Of a stretch of 64,000 nucleotides of DNA, positions 27,945 to 35,917 are shown piece by piece. Position numbers and translations under genes: made by a program. The stretch is from contig JAFTKM010000009.1 in the NCBI GenBank assembly GCA_017453245.1, positions 61,427-125,426 on the forward strand, written 5' to 3'. The notes below the pieces were generated by a model. That model was not told where the DNA came from. It saw nothing but the letters and a program-made list of their open reading frames with translations, and searched no databases. The DNA is from Clostridia bacterium. GTDB lineage: Bacteria > Bacillota > Clostridia > Oscillospirales > CAG-272. Each line of letters opens with the position of its first letter. Position 1 is the first letter of the stretch.

Positions 27945-28259
27945 TTAAAGAAGGTGCACAGGCAGACCCTCTCCGAGTCCGTAGCGCACGAATCCGTCGG
28001 GATGAGAATCCTCTTCAACCTTGGGCTCCGCCTTCTTTACAGCGGGTTTCTTCGCCGCGGGCTTCTTTTCCTTAGGCGCGGTATTCTTCTTAGGCTCTGC
28101 CTTTACGGTAGCAGCCTTCTTGGGCTCCGCCTTTACCTCGGGCTTTGCCTCTGTCTCGGGCTCTGTAACCACGCTGTGCTCCATATCGGGAGCGGAGGTA
28201 TTCACCTTGGAATAACCGTTATTCGTTACTCTCTTAAGAGCATTCTTACCTACCGGCAT
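27945..28259 (-). CDS. Small disordered Lys/Ala/Pro-rich protein, possible ParA partner (McdB-like)
   Basis: The 104-residue protein has a short ordered-looking N-terminus (MPVGKNALKRVTNNGYSKV), a low-complexity core of EPKKA/AAKKPAVKK repeats (residues 35-82) and an acidic-to-hydrophobic tail ending FVRYGLGEGLPVHLL. It overlaps the ParA gene by 14 bases and so is translationally coupled to it. Small, coupled, disordered partners of ParA are what carboxysome and microcompartment positioning systems (McdA/McdB) use. The basic repeats could alternatively bind DNA, as in histone H1-like proteins. It has no recognisable domain, so the role is inferred from context. Confidence 0.72.
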   Translation of the reverse strand: MPVGKNALKRVTNNGYSKVNTSAPDMEHSVVTEPETEAKPEVKAEPKKAATVKAEPKKNTAPKEKKPAAKKPAVKKAEPKVEEDSHPDGFVRYGLGEGLPVHLL

Positions 28260-29037
28260 ATTCGATTATCTCCTTTGCAAGCTTAGTGTATTCAATAGCG
28301 CTGCGGCTATATCTCTTGTACGCAACTACGGGCTGGCTGTTGTCCTGCGCCCACTCTATTGAGGAATCGATTCTGATGTACGTGTTGAAGAGTCTTGCCG
28401 CTTCAAACTCCTTGAGTGTCTCATAGGTCTGCTTGAAGTAGCTCTTTCTCTCGTCTGCCTTGGTGATGGCAATACCCATTACCTCAAGGCGGGGATTGAG
28501 ATTCTTAACCTGCGAGATAAAGTCAAACATATTCGCAAGGCCAAAAAGTCCCCAGGGGCTAGCCTCAACGGGAATAATGATGAAGTCGCTGACGGTGAGA
28601 ATGTTCATCACCCAACCGCCGAGTGTCGGAGGCGCGTCGATGAGAATGAAGTCGTAGTAGCCGCGCGCAAGAATCGGCGAGAGGCACTTCTTGAGGATAA
28701 ACTCTCTCTGCCACTTGGTAAAGAGATCGTACTCGATAGAGCTCATCAGAGAGGACGAGGGAATGATGTCGAGATTCGGATACTGAGTCTCTACGACAAA
28801 GTCGGAAAGATCCTTCTCGTCCTTCACCGCGGTATGTATATTTTTCTCCTCGGTGGCAAAGCCTAGAGCTCTGTCCTCATCAAAGAAGGACAGCGTGAGG
28901 TTAAGCTGCATATCTCCGTCTATAAGTAATACACGCTTACCCGCCTTTGCCATAGCGAGACCTACGTTGGAGCAAGTTGTGGTCTTGCCGCTTCCGCCCT
29001 TGTTGTTGGCGAAGGCTATAACGGTCGTTCTGCTCAT
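28246..29037 (-). CDS. ParA/Soj-family ATPase of the microcompartment operon
   Basis: The 263-residue protein starts TVIAFANNKGGSGKTTTCSN, a full deviant Walker A with the signature Lys. Walker B is FILIDAPPTLGGWVMN near residue 128. ParA ATPases bind nucleoid DNA as ATP dimers and move cargo. Related McdA proteins space carboxysomes and other microcompartments along the cell. Here the gene lies between a EutP-like GTPase (4-base overlap) and a small disordered protein (14-base overlap), at the end of the shell operon and far from any visible chromosome-partition genes. A positioning role for the compartment is therefore likely but inferred. Confidence 0.9.
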   Translation of the reverse strand: MSRTTVIAFANNKGGSGKTTTCSNVGLAMAKAGKRVLLIDGDMQLNLTLSFFDEDRALGFATEEKNIHTAVKDEKDLSDFVVETQYPNLDIIPSSSLMSSIEYDLFTKWQREFILKKCLSPILARGYYDFILIDAPPTLGGWVMNILTVSDFIIIPVEASPWGLFGLANMFDFISQVKNLNPRLEVMGIAITKADERKSYFKQTYETLKEFEAARLFNTYIRIDSSIEWAQDNSQPVVAYKRYSRSAIEYTKLAKEIIEYAGR

Positions 29038-29486
29038 TGTTCTGTTTTCTCCTTCCTGTCATCCTCGCTGAGATAGTCGAGGAGCTTGTCTATACCCTCT
29101 CCGGTCATGGCACTCAAGGGGAATATCTTCTTACAGCCCGCAAGCCTTAACCATCTCTCAACACGCTCGACGTTGGCATCCGGCTTATCTATACCGGAAA
29201 TTATGCCCACGACCTCGCGGTTGACAAGGCTGGTAATGCAGGGCGAGAAGATAGAATACGGCTCGTTGGCGCTGAGCACAAGTCCGACAATGTCAGCCTC
29301 GTATGCATAGAGAGCGAGCGCTCCGCTCGTTTGTCTGAGCTCGGTGTATTCTCCGGGGGTATCTATGATGGTGTCCATATAGTTCACGTACTGCGTCTTG
29401 AAGTATTTGATCTCCTCACCGCGCAAGGCCTGAGTCAGCGTGGTCTTGCCTGCCGCAACCCTGCCTATCAGTATTATCTTTTTCAT
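29034..29486 (-). CDS. eutP: EutP/PduV-like small GTPase
   Basis: This 150-residue P-loop GTPase has the loop LIGRVAAGKTTLTQAL, the switch/Walker B segment DTIIDTPGEYTE and the late SGIDKPDANVER, where the usual NKxD is replaced by GIDKPD as in EutP/PduV. Family members accompany ethanolamine and propanediol microcompartments; in Salmonella PduV has been linked to compartment movement. It starts seven bases after a shell gene and overlaps parA by four, which fits a joint role with ParA in compartment dynamics. Confidence 0.88.
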   Translation of the reverse strand: MKKIILIGRVAAGKTTLTQALRGEEIKYFKTQYVNYMDTIIDTPGEYTELRQTSGALALYAYEADIVGLVLSANEPYSIFSPCITSLVNREVVGIISGIDKPDANVERVERWLRLAGCKKIFPLSAMTGEGIDKLLDYLSEDDRKEKTEQ

Positions 29487-29492
29487 AGTAGC

Positions 29493-29852
29493 TTAGGTCT
29501 TGGTTATCTCACAGCAGGTATAGCCGAGTCTGTTGATAACGTACTCTCTTATCGCCGCAAACGCAGTCTCAACCGACGATACGCTGCCCGAAATTATAAG
29601 AGTGCCCGTGAATCTGTCGACAAATCCGATCTCCGCGCCCGAGGACTTGATTGCAATGTCCGCCGCAATAACCGCACTCTCCGCAGGGGAGATGGTGAGA
29701 ACACCGATTGCCGAGCGGGTGTAGTCGGTCTTAGGATCAAGACCGAGCTTTGTGTAAAGGACGTCGTCGGGGTTAGCAATAATGTGGCAGAGCGTCACCT
29801 GCTTACCGGGAACGAGCTCCTGCACTATTCTCATTTTATCTCTAAGTTCCAT
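29493..29852 (-). CDS. eutS: EutS/PduU-like circularly permuted shell protein
   Basis: Hexameric BMC-domain shell protein of the circularly permuted EutS/PduU class, which forms a capped pore. The start at 29852 is chosen because GGAGG lies six bases before it; the product then has 119 residues, matching EutS/PduU (111-116). The N-terminal MRIVQELVPGKQVTLCHIIA, which in PduU forms the beta-barrel lid, and the C-terminal TIGVLTISPAESAVIAADIA-type segment are visible (here AIGVLTISPAESAVIAADIA). It lies downstream of the activase gene and upstream of the GTPase. Confidence 0.9.
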   Translation of the reverse strand: MELRDKMRIVQELVPGKQVTLCHIIANPDDVLYTKLGLDPKTDYTRSAIGVLTISPAESAVIAADIAIKSSGAEIGFVDRFTGTLIISGSVSSVETAFAAIREYVINRLGYTCCEITKT

Positions 29853-29914
29853 TTTTCCTCCGAAATATGTAAACAAATATTATCATTTAAAGTGTTAATT
29901 CAACCGTTTGCACC

Positions 29915-30691
29915 TTATCCTCCGATCTGGCACTTAAGTCCAGATGTCTCTGCAACGGATAGAAGATGCTGCATCCTCTCCTTTGGCGGAGGCTCGATCT
30001 CGGGCAGAGTGTAGCTTCTGCCAAGACCGGTATATTTGTCAGTACCTAGTCTGTGATAAGGCAGAAGGTGATACTCCTCCACCGTCTTAAGACTTCTCGT
30101 AAAGTCCGCAATAGCCTTGATGTCACCCTCGCTATCGTTGAAGGTCGGAATAACAGGCGTCCTGATTATCAGCTCGACTCCGCTCTCGGCTACACGCCTC
30201 GCATTCTCGAGTATACGCTCGTTAGGTGCTCCCGTATATTCCTTGTGCTTGCGGCTGTCCATATGCTTGATGTCCATAAGATATAGATCAAGATACGGCA
30301 AAAGCTTTTCAATATCCGAGTAGGGCGCATTCGCGCTCGACTCAATAGCCGTGTGAAGTCCTGCCTCCTTGCAAGCCTTCAGGAGCTCCGCAGCAAAGTC
30401 CGCCTGCGCGAGCACCTCACCGCCCGAGAGCGTCACACCGCCGCCCGAGCGTCGGTAATACGGCATATCGGCAAGGATCTCGGGCATAATGTCCGCGACC
30501 GTAACGTCTCTGCCGACTACCTTTTCCTTGCCGCCCTCGATAAGAGTCTCAATCTCATATCTCTGCGACTCAGGATTACAACACCACGCGCATCTCATAT
30601 AACAGCCCTTGAAGAACACTATCGTCCTTATCCCGGGTCCGTCATGGATCGAGAAGCGTTGTATATTGAAGATCCTTCCCTTTCTTTCCAT
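29915..30691 (-). CDS. Glycyl-radical enzyme activase (radical SAM), compact form
   Basis: The enzyme installs the glycyl radical on the neighbouring dehydratase using S-adenosylmethionine. The radical-SAM motif is GCYMRCAWCCNPESQ (CX3CX2C, near residue 30) and the SAM-binding GGE is in GVTLSGGEVLAQ. With 258 residues it is shorter than most dehydratase activases (about 300). The insert with extra ferredoxin-type Cys clusters is absent, as in pyruvate-formate-lyase activase. The start IFNIQRFSIHDGPGIRTIVF is typical. It is separated from the dehydratase gene by a long imperfect hairpin. Confidence 0.93.
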   Translation of the reverse strand: MERKGRIFNIQRFSIHDGPGIRTIVFFKGCYMRCAWCCNPESQRYEIETLIEGGKEKVVGRDVTVADIMPEILADMPYYRRSGGGVTLSGGEVLAQADFAAELLKACKEAGLHTAIESSANAPYSDIEKLLPYLDLYLMDIKHMDSRKHKEYTGAPNERILENARRVAESGVELIIRTPVIPTFNDSEGDIKAIADFTRSLKTVEEYHLLPYHRLGTDKYTGLGRSYTLPEIEPPPKERMQHLLSVAETSGLKCQIGG

Positions 30692-30757
30692 ATTTTTACC
30701 TCTGAATATTTCTTATACTTTTCGTCTTTCCAGATCTAATGTCCCTTGTTCAAGGTT

Positions 30758-30870
30758 ATTTGGCGACGAGATTTTGATGCAGTTTTCAGCTTCTTCGACC
30801 CGAAGCAATAGAAACCTATTGCGAGCCTTGGTCGAAAAGGCGGAAAATGCGCAAAATATCTAAGCCAAAT
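30758..30870. other. Long imperfect hairpin between dehydratase and activase genes
   Basis: About 113 bases fold into one imperfect stem. The outer arms are ATTTGGC and GCCAAAT and the tip is GAAGCAATAG/CTATTGCGAGC around an AAAC loop. The right arm touches the dehydratase stop codon. No T-run follows, so it is not a simple terminator. It may protect the upstream message or partly uncouple the two cistrons. Confidence 0.55.
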
Positions 30871-33401
30871 CAGAAGCCCTGCTCGGTGCGATTTATAATA
30901 TCGTCTTGGAGAGACTTTGACAAAGTCGTGAACAACGCACTATAACCCGCCACTCTCACTACGAGAGTCTTATACTTCTCGGGATGCGCCTGAGCATCAA
31001 GGAGAGTCTCCTTGGTTACTACGTTAAACTGTACGTGCATACCCTTCTGGTCGAAGTAGGAGCGAATCAGGGAAACAAACTTGGTAAGTCCCTTCATACC
31101 CTCAAGAGCCGAGGGGTGGAACTTCTGGTTAAGGAGAGTTCCGTTGGACGCTACGCACTGCTCAAGCTTGGCAACCGAGTTCGCGGTAGCGGTCGGTCCC
31201 TTCACGTCTCTGCCGGATGCCGGACCAATGCCGTCGGCCAGGGGCGTGTAAGCTAAACGGCCGTCGGGAGTAGCTCCCGTGGTGCCGCCGAGCGGTACGT
31301 TTGCGGATACGGGATACAGACCCGCCTGGAAGATACCGCCGCGCACGTTCTTGTATTTCTCAACCTCCTTGGTGTAGGAGTTTGCAACGTCGCGCGCAAA
31401 CATATCAACGTCGTATATATCGTTACCGTACTTGGGACATTCCTCGTCGATAAGTCTCTTTATCTCCTTGTATCTTGCCTTGGTACTCTCGTCGATTGCC
31501 GACGCTGTGGTAATTTCTCTGTAAATGGTTTCGATAGCCTTTGGGGTAATATCGATACCCTCTTTTGCAAGCTCGATGGCAACCTCGGTGGTGAGTCTCT
31601 CTGCCGCCGCGCCCTCGATACCGTAGCCGAAGTTAGCCTTGAGTGCCTCACGCATCTCTGCCATCGTCACCTTCTTCTCATCGAAAACGAGCTTCTTTAT
31701 AGCTATGAGACCGTCGGTGTTATTCGCTATACCAAAGCCCTGAGGGCCTGTAAAGTTATACACGGCTCCGCCCTCCTGGAGGGATTTGCCTCTGCCGATG
31801 CAGTCATCAACCATACACGACTGGAAAGGAAGCGGGCAACGCTTAGCGTGTGCGGAGTCGATTGCATTGTTAGCGTTGACAAGCAGCTTTATCATATAGC
31901 TCTGCTGAGTCTTGTACGCGTTATAGAATTCCTCAAAGGTGGTCATCTTAGCCACGTCGCCGGTCTCGGGGCCGATCTTCTTGCCCTTGTCCATACCGTT
32001 CGAGAAAGCGAGCTCAAGAGGACGGCACATATTGAAGAATGCCGCATCGTGCCAGCCGTCGGTCTTGCCGCCCTTCTGAGGCTCAACGCAACCGATGATA
32101 CAGTAGTCTCTCGCATCCTCGAGGGTGAGACCGCGAGCCATGATCGAGGGGATAATTATCTCGTCATTGTAGTATGCGGGCAGACCCGTGCCGAGTCTTG
32201 TGAGGGCAGCCGCCTTGATAAGCAGGTCCTCGGGAGAGCCGTTCCACACTCTTATGGAGATGGAGGGCTGGGGCAGAGGCACGTGCATAGCCGCCTCAAG
32301 ACACATATAGGAGAGGTCATTGGTCGAGTCCATACCGTGCTCGTCCTGACCGCCCACGATAAGGTTCTGGAACATACCGTAGCCTGCAAATCCGTCTGCG
32401 GAAACGGCATCGCGAACCTTGTTTATATCATTAAGCTTTACCCAGATACAGTCAAGAAGCTCCTGAGCCTGCTCACGGGTGATGGCGCCCTTGTCAAGGT
32501 CAGCCTTGTAGTAGGGGTACATATAGCGGTCAAATCGACCGGGAGAAATGGAGTGTCCGCTCGACTCTATCTGAAGAAGGAGCTGAACAAACCAGAAGGA
32601 CTGACAAGCCTCGTGGAAGGTCGTCGCGCCAAACTCGGGAACGCGCGCGCAGTTCTTTGCGATGGTCTCAAGCTCACGGCGTCTGTCTATATTTTTCTCC
32701 TTGCCCGCGAGCTCGCGAGCAAGTCTTGAGTATCTTCTTGCGTATTCGATAACCGCCTCACAGCTCTCGATAACAGCCTCGAGGAAGTTGGTTCTCTGTA
32801 CGTACTCCGCATCTGCAAAATCAAGCTTGTCAAGAGCCGCCTTTGCCTCGGTAATTATTCCGCGGTAGCCTATCTTCAGGACCTTATCGTACTGAACGCA
32901 TACGTGACCGATGCCGTTATAGAAGTAGTTACCGGGAGTGAATACGTTGTGCTCGGTGAACGCCGCGTAAGCCTCGGGAGCCATATTTGCCTTCGCAAGG
33001 TCGGAGCAGGTCTTTCCCTTCCACCAAGGATAGATCGCACGGAGCTCAGCCTTGGTCTTCTCGCTGATGTAGAAGGGGTCTGCCGCTCTCGTCGCAACCG
33101 TGTCAAGCTCTGCCTCGAGCCACTCGTAGGAATACTCGGGGAATACCTGACAGCCTCTCGGTGCTACGGTCGCGCTTCCGACAACGAGCTCTCCGTCTCT
33201 TATAACGATCGGAATATTCTCAAGGATATGAGCGAATGCCGCGCTTCTGCGCTTTATGATAGGAAGATTTTCGGTCTGCTTGTAGCTCTCGGTAACGAGG
33301 ATTCCGCGCGCGGATTCTATCTCGGGCATCTTCTCATAGAGAGCGCTCACGAGCTTGTCGATTCTCGCGCTTTTTTCAATCACAAACTTAATGTTATCCA
33401 T
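30870..33401 (-). CDS. Glycyl-radical diol dehydratase (propanediol/glycerol dehydratase type)
   Basis: Signature enzyme of the compartment, dehydrating 1,2-propanediol to propanal (or glycerol to 3-HPA) without vitamin B12. The 843 residues include the thiyl-radical motif CIIGCVEPQKGGKTDGWHDA (Cys near 435, Glu two on, Asp in GWHDAAFFN), ESSGHSISPGRFDRYMYP near 290 and NGIGHVCVQYDKVL near 165. The glycyl-radical motif is VVRVAGYSALF near residue 818. The GHSIS and GWHDAAFFN pattern is that of diol rather than choline lyases. The ATG at 33401 is preferred over a GTG at 33428 because AAGGAG lies eight bases before it. Confidence 0.93.
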   Translation of the reverse strand: MDNIKFVIEKSARIDKLVSALYEKMPEIESARGILVTESYKQTENLPIIKRRSAAFAHILENIPIVIRDGELVVGSATVAPRGCQVFPEYSYEWLEAELDTVATRAADPFYISEKTKAELRAIYPWWKGKTCSDLAKANMAPEAYAAFTEHNVFTPGNYFYNGIGHVCVQYDKVLKIGYRGIITEAKAALDKLDFADAEYVQRTNFLEAVIESCEAVIEYARRYSRLARELAGKEKNIDRRRELETIAKNCARVPEFGATTFHEACQSFWFVQLLLQIESSGHSISPGRFDRYMYPYYKADLDKGAITREQAQELLDCIWVKLNDINKVRDAVSADGFAGYGMFQNLIVGGQDEHGMDSTNDLSYMCLEAAMHVPLPQPSISIRVWNGSPEDLLIKAAALTRLGTGLPAYYNDEIIIPSIMARGLTLEDARDYCIIGCVEPQKGGKTDGWHDAAFFNMCRPLELAFSNGMDKGKKIGPETGDVAKMTTFEEFYNAYKTQQSYMIKLLVNANNAIDSAHAKRCPLPFQSCMVDDCIGRGKSLQEGGAVYNFTGPQGFGIANNTDGLIAIKKLVFDEKKVTMAEMREALKANFGYGIEGAAAERLTTEVAIELAKEGIDITPKAIETIYREITTASAIDESTKARYKEIKRLIDEECPKYGNDIYDVDMFARDVANSYTKEVEKYKNVRGGIFQAGLYPVSANVPLGGTTGATPDGRLAYTPLADGIGPASGRDVKGPTATANSVAKLEQCVASNGTLLNQKFHPSALEGMKGLTKFVSLIRSYFDQKGMHVQFNVVTKETLLDAQAHPEKYKTLVVRVAGYSALFTTLSKSLQDDIINRTEQGF

Positions 33402-33412
33402 TATGACACTCC

Positions 33413-33958
33413 TTACATCTGATTCCACAGCTCTTCGTGGGGAGCGGCGATTATCGAGTAGGAGGATAGCATAGCCAGCTCCTTCGCGTAATTAGCTCCT
33501 GCCTCTGTCGCCGCGGTAACGTCACCTATCTCACCGGTAAGCATTACAATGCCCTTTCCTCCCATACCTCTGGATACACGGAGGTCGAAAATCTCTACAC
33601 GGGCCGTCTTTACCGCTATGTCAGCCGCCTTTATCGCGCTCGCCGCCGAGTAGGTCTCAAGAAGACCGAGAGAGCCTCCTCTCTCTGCCGCGTGAGTGCC
33701 GAAGAGAGCCTTGATAACCTGCTCCTCTATCCTACCGATGACCGAGGAGTCTATCACAAACCCCTCAAACCTTGAGGTAACGTGACTTACCGCCGCGGTG
33801 ACGTTGGATATTGAGCCTGTCAATATTATCTCATACTTGCCGGGACAGGAGGGGTGGCTTGATACCATCTCAACGCCCGCGCTCTTCAGCGCGGCGTCCG
33901 CCGCCTCAACGCCCTTAGGTATGCTTTTCAGTTCAATTACACCTATTGCCTTATACAT
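33413..33958 (-). CDS. pduT: PduT-like tandem-domain shell protein (BMC-T) with Fe-S site Cys
   Basis: The 181-residue protein has two BMC domains (residues 1-88 and 92-181, the second opening SLGLLETYSAASAIKAADIA) and forms pseudohexameric trimers. Compared with Salmonella PduT the N-terminal segment SSHPSCPGKYEIIL aligns and places Cys at residue 38, the residue that binds a [4Fe-4S] cluster at the trimer axis in PduT. The C-terminus AAPHEELWNQM also matches. An electron-conducting pore is thus likely. It is one base from the PduS-like gene, its expected redox partner. Confidence 0.93.
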   Translation of the reverse strand: MYKAIGVIELKSIPKGVEAADAALKSAGVEMVSSHPSCPGKYEIILTGSISNVTAAVSHVTSRFEGFVIDSSVIGRIEEQVIKALFGTHAAERGGSLGLLETYSAASAIKAADIAVKTARVEIFDLRVSRGMGGKGIVMLTGEIGDVTAATEAGANYAKELAMLSSYSIIAAPHEELWNQM

Positions 33959-33959
33959 T

Positions 33960-35279
33960 CTATACTACCCTATCAATGATTATTTTCTTATCAGTAACCG
34001 TTACTCTGCCGTGTATCGACGCGTGCTGAGGGATCGAGAGTCCCGCAGATGCCGACGCGACGATGTCGCCGACCTGCACTATCGCACCGTCTCTTACCGC
34101 GGGTGCGCTCGGGATTCCTATGTATCTACCGAGGGCGAGCTCAACTCTGTCGAAGTCGCGTATCTCACCGCCCCATACGGCAACAAGGTCGAATCTGTCA
34201 ATACCGAGGTCCTGCGCCCATTTCTTCGAGGGGATCATTCTGTACTCCCTTTCTTCTTTTGGGGAGACCTCCTCGTTTCCTACGTAGCGGAGCTTGTTCT
34301 TAGCGAGTAATTCCTTGTAATTATTTATCACGGCCCTGGGGGAAATGCCCTGACTGCAGGCCAAGTTCTCACAAATACCGCATCCGCAGCAGAGCGTCGC
34401 GGAGAGAACCATCTCGGGCATCGCAACCGCCGCGCCCATAGCCGTACGAACCATCTTGTGAGGCTCGAGGGGGTAGCCGAGGAGAGCTCTCGGGCAAAGG
34501 TCGGTGCATCTGGTGCACTGACAGCAAGCCGTCTCCGCTCTCGTTACCGCCATCTTTTTGTTTATCAATTTAGACTCGACCGCCCGAGTATTCTTCGGGA
34601 GGACGAGGAGCGCCTTGGTCGTCTTTCCGACCTCGGCTATATTGTGGTTGATTATCTTACCCATCGAGGGACCGCCGTCGATCACCGCGTGGTCCTCATC
34701 AACCTCTATACCAAGTCTTTCAAAGAGGTCTGCGACCGGAGTGCCTATCGGCACACGCACGACACGCGGCTCTTTCACGTCGCCGCCGACGGTGAGCCAC
34801 TTCATAGTGACGGGCTCAAAATACTTGACTGCTCTGCCGAGATTGTACATAGTCTCGACGTTGTAAACGAGGACGCCCTTGGATATGGGAAGGCTTCCGG
34901 GCTTTACAAGCCTGCCGGTCGCCTGATAGATGAGACTGATCTCGTCACCGATGGGATATACGTTGGGCATAACCTTGACGAAAACGCCCGCGCTGAGCTG
35001 ATCGCCCTCGGAAAGCGACAACCTTTTCGCCGTATGCTCTTTTACGCAAAAGAGCGCTCTCTTTATTCTGAGACTCCAGATGACCGACTGAATACCCGCG
35101 AGTATCATCGGAAGCTCACGCTTCATCAGCATATAGTCGGTGTACAGAAGCGGCTCACATTCCGAGCCGTTTATAAGTAGAGTATCCGCGCCCTCCGCGA
35201 GCTTTGCGTAGGACGGAAATCCCGCGCCGCCATCGCCTACGAGTCCGGCATCCTTCATTACCTGCTTTAATTCGTGCAT
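33960..35279 (-). CDS. pduS: PduS/RnfC-like Fe-S flavoprotein
   Basis: The protein resembles PduS, an FMN- and Fe-S-containing reductase associated with microcompartments and homologous to RnfC. It begins MHELKQVMKDAGLVGDGGAG and then LLINGSECEPLLYTDYML, the RnfC-type nucleotide site. Near residues 285-360 are two cluster motifs, CCQCTRCTDLCPRALLGYP and CCGCGICENLACSQG. The start at 35279 is set by AAGGAGG six bases upstream, giving 439 residues (PduS is about 450); the longer open frame is non-coding. In this B12-free pathway the role is likely NADH recycling through PduT rather than cobalamin reduction. Confidence 0.9.
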   Translation of the reverse strand: MHELKQVMKDAGLVGDGGAGFPSYAKLAEGADTLLINGSECEPLLYTDYMLMKRELPMILAGIQSVIWSLRIKRALFCVKEHTAKRLSLSEGDQLSAGVFVKVMPNVYPIGDEISLIYQATGRLVKPGSLPISKGVLVYNVETMYNLGRAVKYFEPVTMKWLTVGGDVKEPRVVRVPIGTPVADLFERLGIEVDEDHAVIDGGPSMGKIINHNIAEVGKTTKALLVLPKNTRAVESKLINKKMAVTRAETACCQCTRCTDLCPRALLGYPLEPHKMVRTAMGAAVAMPEMVLSATLCCGCGICENLACSQGISPRAVINNYKELLAKNKLRYVGNEEVSPKEEREYRMIPSKKWAQDLGIDRFDLVAVWGGEIRDFDRVELALGRYIGIPSAPAVRDGAIVQVGDIVASASAGLSIPQHASIHGRVTVTDKKIIIDRVV

Positions 35280-35642
35280 CGCTACCTCCTTTCTGAAAAA
35301 ATGATGTTTGCCCCCGGCAAATGATGTTGGGCCTTGCCCAATGATGACGCTTACGCTAATGATGTGGCTAGCCACGTTTTCAGGTAAGCTTAAAGCCGTT
35401 TTTACTATCAAAAACCTTACACGGTATAGGGCATTTTCCAAAACTAGCTTTTTTGATGAAAAATCAAAAACTATCAAACACAGCAATAATTTCGAGATAG
35501 TTGCCACGTACTTCTACTCCTTGACATACTTCCCAAAATACATATTGACCCTATTAATTTTGAGGGAGAAGGGTCGTTCTTTTGGACGAAGTCGTATACT
35601 CATACGACGAGCCTTTCCAAAAAACGGCACTTATCGCCAAAA
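35280..35642. other. Intercistronic region with palindrome array and hairpin
   Basis: No gene is seen. Next to the pduS ribosome site is an ATGATG-palindrome array (35301-35376), and next to the eutN stop a long imperfect hairpin (35557-35643). The part between them is AT-rich and has a repeated ACTATCAAA-type motif. I could not identify a convincing minus-strand promoter. Confidence 0.5.
35301..35376. repeat. ATGATG-spaced palindrome array in the pduS leader
   Basis: ATGATG occurs at 35301, 35321, 35341 and 35359, with a period of 18-20 bases. Between copies are short inverted repeats: TTTGCCCCCGGCAAA, TTGGGCCTTGCCCAA and, last, GTGGCTAGCCAC; the third interval is ACGCTTACGCTA and is not palindromic. 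The layout matches other spacer-palindrome arrays in this window. It lies within the probable 5' leader of pduS. Confidence 0.65.
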
Positions 35643-35643
35643 T
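35557..35643. other. Long imperfect hairpin at the eutN stop
   Basis: The arms ATTTTGAGGGAGAAGGG... and ...CGGCACTTATCGCCAAAAT pair imperfectly over about 40 positions around the tip GTCGTATACTCATACGAC. The right arm reaches the first base of the eutN stop codon. No T-run is present. Confidence 0.55.
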
Positions 35644-35891
35644 TAGTCGACGATACCGACGATGACCGCGTCTGCAGGAGCTGATGTATTACGCAACGCA
35701 AGCCTTGCCGAAGATCCGGTAGTGATAAGCACGGTCTCACCGATACCTGCGCCAACCGAGTCGATAGCAACGATGTACTCGTCGGTAAGCTGACCGTTCT
35801 TGAGGATCTGAACCTCCATAAACTTACTGCCTACCAAGGATTCCTGCTTTCTGGTGGAAACGATGTGTCCTCTGATAATTCCTCTTAACAT
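35643..35891 (-). CDS. eutN: EutN/CcmL/PduN-family pentameric vertex protein
   Basis: This 82-residue BMC-P protein (PF03319) caps the vertices of the icosahedral shell. It begins MLRGIIRGHIVSTRKQESLVGSKF and carries the conserved IAIDSVGAGIGETVLITTGSSAR-type core (here VAIDSVGAGIGETVLITTG) and the C-terminal PADAVIVGIVD. It is the only pentamer gene in the locus and lies between pduL and the pduS-like gene. Confidence 0.95.
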   Translation of the reverse strand: MLRGIIRGHIVSTRKQESLVGSKFMEVQILKNGQLTDEYIVAIDSVGAGIGETVLITTGSSARLALRNTSAPADAVIVGIVD

Positions 35892-35917
35892 ATCTTTTCG
35901 CCTTTCTTTCTGGTCTG

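Noticed and set aside
28246-29037. Chromosome-partition Soj or plasmid ParA
   Set aside because: No ParB gene, parS-like sites or replication genes are nearby, and the gene is coupled to microcompartment genes on both sides.
35280-35507. 76-residue N-terminal extension of the PduS-like protein
   Set aside because: AAGGAGG six bases before the ATG at 35279 and the family start MHELKQVMKDAG show that the extension is leader DNA.
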